From positions 16,802,001 to 16,866,000 of the forward strand of contig OX579637.1 of NCBI GenBank assembly GCA_951230915.1: 64,000 nt of DNA, in the 5' to 3' direction. The notes under the pieces are model-generated. The model was not told the origin of the DNA. It searched no databases and saw only the letters and a list, made by a program, of their open reading frames with translations. Made by a program: the position numbers and the translations under genes. Numbering within the stretch: the stretch's first letter is position 1; every line of letters starts with the position of its first letter. Shown in pieces: positions 53,401 to 64,000 of this stretch. This stretch comes from Antitrichia curtipendula (lineage: Eukaryota > Streptophyta > Bryopsida > Hypnales > Leucodontaceae).

Positions 53401-56001
53401 ATTTTTATTGGACCCTCCAAGTGCCAACGAATTCCATGACATTTGGAATTGGGATCCCTAAACTACAGGGCAAAGCTGGTCCTTTTTACTTTTCATTCAC
53501 GTGGAGAAATTAGAGTATAACGGCAAGAATGAAATCTCCACATGGATTCCACATGTGGGGATTATTTACAACTTGTACATTTTTTTAAAACCTCCAATTG
53601 CCAACAAATTCCATGACATTTAGAATTGGAGTCCATAAACTACAGGGCAAAGCTGGTCCTTTTTACTTTTCATTCACGCGGAGAAATTAGAGTATAACGG
53701 CAAGAATGAAATCTCCACATGGATTCTACATGTGGGGATTATTTACAACTTGTACATTTTTATTGGACCCTCCAAGTGCCAACGAATTCCATGACATTTG
53801 GAATTGGGATCCCTAAACTACAGGGCAAAGCTGGTCCTTTTTACTTTTCTTTCACGCGGAGAAATTAGAGTATAACGGCAAGAATGAAATCTCCACATGG
53901 ATTCTACATGTAGGGATTATTTACAACTTGTACATTTTTTTAAAACCTCCAATTGCCAACAAATTCCATGACATTTGGAATTGGGATCCATAAACTACAG
54001 GGCAAAGCTGGTCCTTTTTACTTTTCATTCACGCGGAGAAATTAGAGTATAACGGCAAGAATGAAATCTCCACATGGATTCTACATGTGGGGATTATTTA
54101 CAACTTGTACATTTTTTTAAAACCTCCAATTGCCAACAAATTCCATGACATATGGAATTGGGATCCATAAACTACAGGGCAAAGCTGGTCCTTTTTACTT
54201 TTCATTCACGTGGAGAAATTAGAGTATATCGGCAAGTATGAAATCTCCACATGGATTCTACATGTGGGGATTATCTACAACTTGTACATTTTTATTGGAC
54301 CCTCCAAGTGCCAACGAATTCCATGACATTTGGAATTGGGATCCCTAAACTACAGGGCAAAGCTGGTCCTTTTTACTTTTCATTCACGCGGAGAAATTAG
54401 AGTATAACGGCAAGAATGAAATCTCCACATGGATTCTACATGTAGGGATTATTTACAACTTGTACATTTTTTTAAAACCTCCAATTGCCAACAAATTCCA
54501 TGACATTTGGAATTGGGATCCATAAACTACAGGGCAAAGCTGGTCCTTTTTACTTTTCATTCACGCGGAGAAATTAGAGTATAACGGCAAGAATGAAATC
54601 TCCACATGGATTCTACATGTGGGGATTATTTACAACTTGTACATTTTTTTAAAACCTCCAATTGCCAACAAATTCCATGACATTTGGAATTGGGATCCAT
54701 AAACTACAGGGCAAAGCTGGTCCTTTTTACTTTTCATTCACGTGGAGAAATTAGAGTATATCGGCAAGTATGAAATCTCCACATGGATTCTACATGTGGG
54801 GATTATTTACAACTTGTACATATTTATTGGACCCTCCACGTGCCAACGAATTCCATGACATTTGGAATTGGGATCCCTAAACTACAGGGCAAAGCTGGTC
54901 CTTTTTACTTTTCATTCACGCGGAGAAATTAGAGTATAACGACAAGAATGAAATCTCCACATGGATTCTACATGTGGGGATTATTTACAACTTGTACATT
55001 TTTTTAAAACCTCCAATTGCCAACAAATTCCATGACATTTAGAATTGGAGTCCATAAACTACAGCGCAAAGTTGGTTCTTTTTACTTTTCATTCACGTGG
55101 AGAAATTAGAGTATATCGGCGAGTATGAAATCTCCACATGGATTCTACATGTGGGGATTATTTACAACTTGTACATTTTTATTGGACCCTCCAAGTGCCA
55201 AAGAATTCCATGACATTTGGAATTGGGATCCATAAACTACAGGGCAAAGCTGGTCCTTTTTACTTTTCATTCACGCGGAGAAATTAGAGTATAACGACAA
55301 GAATGAAATCTCCACATGGATTCTACATGTGGGGATTATTTACAACTTGTACATTTTTATAAAACCTCCAATTGCCAACAAATTCCATGACATTTAGAAT
55401 TGGAGTCCATAAACTACAGGTCAAAGTTGGTCCTTTCTACTTTTCATTCACGTGGAGAAATTAGAGTATATCGGCAAGTATGAAATCTCCACATGGATTC
55501 TACTGTGGGGATTATTTACAACTTGTACATTTTTATTGGACCCTCCAAGTGCCAACGAATTCCATGACATTTGGAATTGGGATCCCTAAACTACAGGGCA
55601 AAGCTGGTCCTTTTTACTTTTCATTCACATGGAGAAATTAGAGTATATCGGCAAGTATGAAATCTCCACATGGATTCCAGATGTGGGGATTATTTACAAC
55701 TTGTACATTTTTATTGGACCCTCCAAGTGCCAACGAATTCCATGACATTTGGAATTGGGATCCCTAAACTACAGGGCAAAGCTGGTCCTTTTTACTTTTC
55801 ATTCACGTGGAGAAATTAGAGTATAACGGCAAGAATGAAATCTCCACATGGATTCTACATGTGGGGATTATTTACAACTTGTACATTTTTATTGGACCCT
55901 CCAAGTGCCAACGAATTCCATGACATTTGGAATTGGGATCCCTAAACTACAGGGCAAAGCTGGTCCTTTTTACTTTTCATTCACGCGGAGAAATTAGAAT
56001 A
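47481..56001. repeat. Satellite B long HOR: 15-, 17- and 16-monomer steps
   Basis: ATAACCGCAAG lies at 47481, 50143, 53161 and 56001, giving steps of 2662, 3018 and 2840 bp. Independent markers agree: TCTACTGTGG 49641, 52659, 55499; GGCGAGTATG 49261, 52279, 55119; CATATGG 51131, 54149. Between markers the copies appear nearly identical on reading, suggesting recent homogenisation. Confidence 0.85.
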
Positions 56002-58279
56002 TAACCGCAAGAATGAAATCTCCACATGGATTCTACATGTGGGGATTATTTACAACTTGTACATTTTTATTGGACCCTCCAATTGCCAACAAATTCCATG
56101 ACATTTAGAATTGGAGTCCATAAACTACAGGGCAAAGTTGGTCCTTTTTACTTTTCATTCACGTGGAGAAATTAGAGTATATCGGCAAGTATGAAATCTC
56201 CACATGGATTCTACATGTGGGGATTATTTACAACTTGTACATTTTTATTGGACCCTCCAAGTGCCAACGAATTCCATGACATTTGGAATTGGGATCCCTA
56301 AACTACAGGGCAAAGCTGGTCCTTTTTACTTTTCATTCACATGGAGAAATTAGAGTATATCGGCAAGTATGAAATCTCCACATGGATTCCAGATGTGGGG
56401 ATTATTTACAACTTGTACATTTTTATTGGACCCTCCAAGTGCCAACGAATTCCATGACATTTGGAATTGGGATCCCTAAACTACAGGGCAAAGCTGGTCC
56501 TTTTTACTTTTCATTCACGCGGAGAAATTAGAGTATACCGGCAAGAATTAAATCTCTACATGGATTCTACATGTGGGGATTATTTACAACTTGTACATTT
56601 TTATTGGACCCTCCAAGTGCCAACGAATTCCATGACATTTGGAATTGGGATCCCTAAACTACAGGGCAAAGCTGGTCCTTTTTACTTTTCATTCACGCGG
56701 AGAAATTAGAGTATAACGGCAAGAATGAAATCTCCACATGGATTCTACATGTAGGGATTATTTACAACTTGTACATTTTTTTAAAACCTCCAATTGCCAA
56801 CAAATTCCATGACATTTGGAATTGGGATCCATAAACTACAGGGCAAAGCTGGTCCTTTTTACTTTTCATTCACGCGGAGAAATTAGAGTATAACGGCAAG
56901 AATGAAATCTCCACATGGATTCTACATGTGGGGATTATTTACAACTTGTACATTTTTATTCGACCGTCCAAGTGCCAACAAATTCCATGACATTTAGAAT
57001 TGGGATCCATAAACTACAGGGCAAAGCTGGTCCTTTTTACTTTTCATTCACGTGGAGAAATTAGAGTATATCGGCAAGTATGAAATCTCCACATGGATTC
57101 TACATGTGGGGATTATCTACAACTTGTACATTTTTATTGGACCCTCCAAGTGCCAACGAATTCCATGACATTTGGAATTGGGATCCATAAACTACAGGGC
57201 AAAGCTGGTCCTTTTTACTTTTCATTCACGCGGAGAAATTAGAGTATAACGACAAGAATGAAATCTCCACATGGATTCTACATGTGGGGATTATTTACAA
57301 CTTGTACATTTTTTTAAAACCTCCAATTGCCAACAAATTCCATGACATTTGGAATTGGGATCCATAAACTACAGGGCAAAGTTGGTCCTTTTTACTTTTC
57401 ATTCACGTGGAGAAATTAGAGTATATCGGCAAGTATGAAATCTCCACATGGATTCTACATGTGGGGATTATTTACAACTTGTACATATTTATTGGACCCT
57501 CCACGTGCCAACGAATTCCATGACATTTGGAATTGGGATCCCTAAACTACAGGGCAAAGCTGGTCCTTTTTACTTTTCATTCACGCGGAGAAATTAGAGT
57601 ATAACGACAAGAATGAAATCTCCACATGGATTCTACATGTGGGGATTATTTACAACTTGTACATTTTTTTAAAACCTCCAATTGCCAACAAATTCCATGA
57701 CATTTAGAATTGGAGTCCATAAACTACAGCGCAAAGTTGGTTCTTTTTACTTTTCATTCACGTGGAGAAATTAGAGTATATCGGCAAGTATGAAATCTCC
57801 ACATGGATTCTACATGTGGGGATTATTTACAACTTGTACATTTTTATTGGACCCTCCAAGTGCCAAAGAATTCCATGACATTTGGAATTGGGATCCGTAA
57901 ACTACAGGGCAAAGCTGGTCCTTTTTACTTTTCATTCACGCGGAGAAATTAGAGTATAACGACAAGAATGAAATCTCCACATGGATTCTACATGTGGGGA
58001 TTATTTACAACTTGTACATTTTTTTAAAACCTCCAATTGCCAACAAATTCCATGACATTTAGAATTGGAGTCCATAAACTACAGCGCAAAGTTGGTTCTT
58101 TTTACTTTTCATTCACGTGGAGAAATTAGAGTATATCGGCAAGTATGAAATCTCCACATGGATTCTACATGTGGGGATTATTTACAACTTGTACATTTTT
58201 ATTGGACCCTCCAAGTGCCAACGAATTCCATGACATTTGGAATTGGGATCCCTAAACTACAGGGCAAAGCTGGTCCTTT

Positions 58280-61100
58280 TTACTTTTCATTCACATGGAG
58301 AAATTAGAGTATATCGGCAAGTATGAAATCTCCACATGGATTCTACATGTGGGGATTATTTACAACTTGTACATTTTTATTGGCCCCTCCAAGTGCCAAC
58401 GAATTCCATGACATTTGGAATTGGGATCCCTAAACTACAGGGCAAAGCTGGTCCTTTTTACTTTTCATTCACATGGAGAAATTAGAGTATATCGGCAAGT
58501 ATGAAATCTCCACATGGATTCCAGATGTGGGGATTATTTACAACTTGTACATTTTTATTGGACCCTCCAAGTGCCAAAGAATTCCATGACATTTGGAATT
58601 GGGATCCATAAACTACAGGGCAAAGCTGGTCCTTTTTACTTTTCATTCACGCGGAGAAATTAGAGTATACCGGCAAGAATTAAATCTCCACATGGATTCT
58701 ACATGTGGGGATTATTTACAACTTGTACATTTTTATTGGACCCTCCAAGTGCCAACGAATTCCATGACATTTGGAATTGGGATCCCTAAACTACAGGGCA
58801 AAGCTGGTCCTTTTTACTTTCCATTCACATGGAGAAATTAGAGTATATCTGCAAGTATGAAATCTCCACATGGATTCTACATGTGGGGATTATTTACAAC
58901 TTGTACATTTTTTTAAAACCTCCAATTGCCAACAAATTCCATGACATTTAGAATTGGAGTCCATAAACTACAGGGCAAAGTTGGTCCTTTCTACTTTTCA
59001 TTCACGTGGAGAAATTAGAGTATATCGGCAAGTATGAAATCTCCACATGGATTCTACTGTGGGGATTATTTACAACTTGTACATTTTTATTGGACCCTCC
59101 AAGTGCCAACGAATTCCATGACATTTGGAATTGGGATCCCTAAACTACAGGGCAAAGCTGGTCCTTTTTACTTTTCATTCACATGGAGAAATTAGAGTAT
59201 ATCGGCAAGTATGAAATCTCCACATGGATTCTACATGTGGGGATTATTTACAACTTGTACATTTTTATTGGACCCTCCAAGTGCCAACGAATTCCATGAC
59301 ATTTGGAATTGGGATCCCTAAACTACAGGGCAAAGCTGGTCCTTTTTACTTTTCATTCACGCGGAGAAATTAGAGTATAACGGCAAGAATGAAATCTCCA
59401 CATGGATTCTACATGTGGGGATTATTTACAACTTGTACATATTTATTAGACCCTCCACGTGCCAACGAATTCCATGACATTTGGAATTGGGATCCCTAAA
59501 CTACAGGGCAAAGCTGGTCCTTTTTACTTTTCATTCACATGGAGAAATTAGAGTATATCGGCAAGTATGAAATCTCCACATGGATTCCAGATGTGGGGAT
59601 TATTTACAACTTGTACATTTTTATTGGAGCCTCCAAGTGCCAACGAATTCCATGACATTTGGAATTGGGATCCCTAAACTACAGGGCAAAGCTGGTCCTT
59701 TTTACTTTTCATTCACGCGGAGAAATTAGAGTATATCGGCAAGTATGAAATCTCCACATGGATTCTACATGTGGGGATTATTTACAACTTGTACATTTTT
59801 TTAAAACCTCCAATTGCCAACAAATTCCATGACATTTAGAATTGGAGTCCATAAACTACAGGGCAAAGTTGGTCCTTTCTACTTTTCATTCACGTGGAGA
59901 AATTAGAGTATATCGGCAAGTATGAAATCTCCACATGGATTCTACTGTGGGGATTATTTACAACTTGTACATTTTTATTGGACCCTCCAAGTGCCAACGA
60001 ATTCCATGACATTTGGAATTGGGATCCCTAAACTACAGGGCAAAGCTGGTCCTTTTTACTTTTCATTCACATGGAGAAATTAGAGTATATCGGCAAGTAT
60101 GAAATCTCCACATGGATTCTACATGTGGGGATTATTTACAACTTGTACATTTTTATTGGACCCTCCAAGTGCCAACGAATTCCATGACATTTGGAATTGG
60201 GATCCCTAAACTACAGGGCAAAGCTGGTCCTTTTTACTTTTCATTCACGCGGAGAAATTAGAGTATAACGGCAAGAATGAAATCTCCACATGGATTCTAC
60301 ATGTGGGGATTATTTACAACTTGTACATATTTATTAGACCCTCCACGTGCCAACGAATTCCATGACATTTGGAATTGGGATCCCTAAACTACAGGGCAAA
60401 GCTGGTCCTTTTTACTTTTCATTCACATGGAGAAATTAGAGTATATCGGCAAGTATGAAATCTCCACATGGATTCCAGATGTGGGGATTATTTACAACTT
60501 GTACATTTTTATTGGACCCTCCAAGTGCCAACGAATTCCATGACATTTGGAATTGGGATCCCTAAACTACAGGGCAAAGCTGGTCCTTTTTACTTTTCAT
60601 TCACGCGGAGAAATTAGAGTATATCGGCAAGTATGAAATCTCCACATGGATTCTACATGTGGGGATTATTTACAACTTGTACATATTTATTGGACCCTCC
60701 ACGTGCCAACGAATTCCATGACATTTGGAATTGGGATCCCTAAACTACAGGGCAAAGCTGGTCCTTTTTACTTTTCATTCACGCGGAGAAATTAGAGTAT
60801 ATCGGCAAGTATGAAATCTCCACATGGATTCTACATGTGGGGATTATTTACAACTTGTACATTTTTTTAAAACCTCCAATTGCCAACAAATTCCATGACA
60901 TTTGGAATTGGGATCCATAAACTACAGGGCAAAGTTGGTCCTTTCTACTTTTCATTCACGTGGAGAAATTAGAGTATATCGGCAAGTATGAAATCTCCAC
61001 ATGGATTCTACTGTGGGGATTATTTACAACTTGTACATTTTTATTGGACCCTCCAAGTGCCAACGAATTCCATGACATTTGGAATTGGGATCCCTAAACT
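58280..61100. repeat. Satellite B five- and six-monomer local amplification
   Basis: TCTACTGTGG occurs at 59053, 59941 and 61007, steps of 888 and 1066 bp (five and six monomers). TACATATTTATTAGACC and TTCCAGATGTGG accompany it. Monomers with the CACATGG variant are concentrated here. Confidence 0.75.
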
Positions 61101-61330
61101 ACAGGGCAAAGCTGGTCCTTTTTACTTTTCATTCACATGGAGAAATTAGAGTATATCGGCAAGTATGAAATCTCCACATGGATTCTACATGTGGGGATTA
61201 TTTACAACTTGTACATTTTTATTGGACCCTCCAAGTGCCAACGAATTCCATGACATTTGGAATTGGGATCCCTAAACTACAGGGCAAAGCTGGTCCTTTT
61301 TACTTTTCATTCACGCGGAGAAATTAGAAT

Positions 61331-63492
61331 ATAACCGCAAGAATGAAATCTCCACATGGATTCTACATGTGGGGATTATTTACAACTTGTACATTTTTAT
61401 TGGACCCTCCAATTGCCAACAAATTCCATGACATTTAGAATTGGAGTCCATAAACTACAGGGCAAAGTTGGTCCTTTTTACTTTTCATTCACGTGGAGAA
61501 ATTAGAGTATATCGGCAAGTATGAAATCTCCACATGGATTCTACATGTGGGGATTATTTACAACTTGTACATTTTTATTGGACCCTCCAAGTGCCAACGA
61601 ATTCCATGACATTTGGAATTGGGATCCCTAAACTACAGGGCAAAGCTGGTCCTTTTTACTTTTCATTCACGTGGAGAAATTAGAGTATAACGGCAAGAAT
61701 GAAATCTCCACATGGATTCCACATGTGGGGATTATTTACAACTTGTACATTTTTTTAAAACCTCCAATTGCCAACAAATTCCATGACATTTAGAATTGGA
61801 GTCCATAAACTACAGGGCAAAGCTGGTCCTTTTTACTTTTCATTCACGCGGAGAAATTAGAGTATAACGGCAAGAATGAAATCTCCACATGGATTCTACA
61901 TGTGGGGATTATTTACAACTTGTACATTTTTATTGGACCCTCCAAGTGCCAACGAATTCCATGACATTTGGAATTGGGATCCCTAAACTACAGGGCAAAG
62001 CTGGTCCTTTTTACTTTTCATTCACGCGGAGAAATTAGAGTATAACGGCAAGAATGAAATCTCCACATGGATTCTACATGTAGGGATTATTTACAACTTG
62101 TACATTTTTTTAAAACCTCCAATTGCCAACAAATTCCATGACATTTGGAATTGGGATCCATAAACTACAGGGCAAAGCTGGTCCTTTTTACTTTTCATTC
62201 ACGCGGAGAAATTAGAGTATAACGGCAAGAATGAAATCTCCACATGGATTCTACATGTGGGGATTATTTACAACTTGTACATTTTTTTAAAACCTCCAAT
62301 TGCCAACAAATTCCATGACATATGGAATTGGGATCCATAAACTACAGGGCAAAGCTGGTCCTTTTTACTTTTCATTCACGTGGAGAAATTAGAGTATATC
62401 GGCAAGTATGAAATCTCCACATGGATTCTACATGTGGGGATTATCTACAACTTGTACATTTTTATTGGACCCTCCAAGTGCCAACGAATTCCATGACATT
62501 TGGAATTGGGATCCATAAACTACAGGGCAAAGCTGGTCCTTTTTACTTTTCATTCACGCGGAGAAATTAGAGTATAACGACAAGAATGAAATCTCCACAT
62601 GGATTCTACATGTGGGGATTATTTACAACTTGTACATTTTTTTAAAACCTCCAATTGCCAACAAATTCCATGACATTTGGAATTGGGATCCATAAACTAC
62701 AGGGCAAAGTTGGTCCTTTTTACTTTTCATTCACGTGGAGAAATTAGAGTATATCGGCAAGTATGAAATCTCCACATGGATTCTACATGTGGGGATTATT
62801 TACAACTTGTACATATTTATTGGACCCTCCACGTGCCAACGAATTCCATGACATTTGGAATTGGGATCCCTAAACTACAGGGCAAAGCTGGTCCTTTTTA
62901 CTTTTCATTCACGCGGAGAAATTAGAGTATAACGACAAGAATGAAATCTCCACATGGATTCTACATGTGGGGATTATTTACAACTTGTACATTTTTTTAA
63001 AACCTCCAATTGCCAACAAATTCCATGACATTTAGAATTGGAGTCCATAAACTACAGCGCAAAGTTGGTTCTTTTTACTTTTCATTCACGTGGAGAAATT
63101 AGAGTATATCGGCGAGTATGAAATCTCCACATGGATTCTACATGTGGGGATTATTTACAACTTGTACATTTTTATTGGACCCTCCAAGTGCCAAAGAATT
63201 CCATGACATTTGGAATTGGGATCCATAAACTACAGGGCAAAGCTGGTCCTTTTTACTTTTCATTCACGCGGAGAAATTAGAGTATAACGACAAGAATGAA
63301 ATCTCCACATGGATTCTACATGTGGGGATTATTTACAACTTGTACATTTTTATAAAACCTCCAATTGCCAACAAATTCCATGACATTTAGAATTGGAGTC
63401 CATAAACTACAGGTCAAAGTTGGTCCTTTCTACTTTTCATTCACGTGGAGAAATTAGAGTATATCGGCAAGTATGAAATCTCCACATGGATT
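61331..63492. repeat. Satellite B re-appearing copy of the long HOR
   Basis: After the 5/6-monomer block the marker order of the long HOR returns: ATAACCGCAAG 61331, TTCCACATGTGG near 61717, CATATGG 62319, GGCGAGTATG 63112, TCTACTGTGG 63492. The span from the first to the last marker is 2161 bp, compared with 2516 and 2338 bp in the two complete intervals upstream. Confidence 0.8.
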
Positions 63493-64000
63493 CTACTGTG
63501 GGGATTATTTACAACTTGTACATTTTTATTGGACCCTCCAAGTGCCAACGAATTCCATGACATTTGGAATTGGGATCCCTAAACTACAGGGCAAAGCTGG
63601 TCCTTTTTACTTTTCATTCACATGGAGAAATTAGAGTATATCGGCAAGTATGAAATCTCCACATGGATTCTACATGTGGGGATTATTTACAACTTGTACA
63701 TTTTTATTGGCCCCTCCAAGTGCCAACGAATTCCATGACATTTGGAATTGGGATCCCTAAACTACAGGGCAAAGCTGGTCCTTTTTACTTTTCATTCACA
63801 TGGAGAAATTAGAGTATATCGGCAAGTATGAAATCTCCACATGGATTCCAGATGTGGGGATTATTTACAACTTGTACATTTTTATTGGACCCTCCAAGTG
63901 CCAACGAATTCCATGACATTTGGAATTGGGATCCCTAAACTACAGGGCAAAGCTGGTCCTTTTTACTTTTCATTCACGCGGAGAAATTAGGGTATACCGG

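Larger units (their letters stand above)
23071..64000. repeat. Satellite B tandem array (177/178-bp monomers)
   Basis: This fills the rest of the window and continues past its end. Phase marks at GGATCC: 23096, 23274, 23451, 23629, 23806, giving alternating 178 and 177 bp. There are two main subtypes. X has TTTTTATTGGACCCTCCAAG with GAATTCC; Y has TTTTTTTAAAACCTCC with CAAATTCC and is 1 bp shorter. They often alternate as a dimer of about 355 bp. The array holds about 230 monomers, estimated from length over period. The first monomers (to about 23400) carry unusual variants (TAATGCGGCTAC, GTGAAGAAA), as array-edge monomers do. No similarity to satellite A is evident apart from length. I infer a centromeric or pericentromeric satellite. 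Short ORFs inside it are by-products of the repeat. Confidence 0.98.

Noticed and set aside
32831..58841. Short ORFs inside satellite B (near 32.8, 41.5, 46.2, 46.6, 46.9, 56.5 and 58.6 kb)
   Set aside because: They translate the repeated monomer itself and exist only where a monomer variant removes a stop. There is no family similarity or gene structure.
1..64000. Evolutionary relation between satellites A and B
   Set aside because: Apart from similar period and scattered short words such as GAATT and CATTTG, I saw no alignable block. A formal alignment could overturn this.

Overview
The window is eukaryotic nuclear repeat DNA with no bacterial-type operons. It is probably from a land plant. 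Hints are a plant telo-box (TTAGGGTTT, 11713-11721) just upstream of an ATG, a TTTAGGG-like patch at 22873-22904, and decay dominated by changes of the kind cytosine methylation causes. None of these fixes the species. The layout is two unrelated tandem satellites flanking an island of about 18 kb of decayed transposable elements, which looks like centromeric or pericentromeric DNA (inference).

Satellite A (1-5153) has monomers of 178-182 bp in at least four subtypes, ordered into a higher-order repeat (HOR). A ten-monomer super-unit of 1793 bp runs twice in tandem (1076-2868, 2869-4661). The array ends in one decayed edge monomer.

The island (5154-23070) carries two diverged copies of the same kind of element in opposite orientation, tail to tail: TE1 on + (about 6.4-11.3 kb, coding 7882-10755) and TE2 on - (about 21-15.9 kb, coding 19053-16225). 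Each encodes a protein of about 950 codons with a CC-type cysteine motif, a helix-turn-helix-like segment, a C-x2-C knuckle and a D...DN-x3-GDNKN...GHTH-x-D-x-D core. I assign it tentatively to the DUF7869-type, RNase-H/DDE-like transposase family. Together the two copies hold nine in-frame stops and no frameshift. Each has a 1-1.5 kb leader studded with palindromes built on a TCG-N3-CGA core, but with different arm sequences in each element. TE1 also has a 17-bp motif in four copies at its 3' side. Between them lie a CCGGA-rich element with a broken coiled-coil ORF (11.4-14.6 kb), a scrap of an intron-containing gene (14.7-15.4 kb) and a tRNA-like/inverted-repeat element (15665-15782). A foldback element (21723-22067) lies nearer satellite B.

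Satellite B (23071 to the window end) is about 40.9 kb of 177/178-bp monomers, roughly 230 copies estimated from length and period. Two main subtypes often alternate. Private variants show nested HORs of 4, 7, 8, 10, 15, 16 and 17 monomers, with the longest and most recent-looking ones distal to 47 kb. Most monomers carry a CCACATG-N7-CATGTGG dyad. No intact protein-coding gene is supported anywhere in the window.
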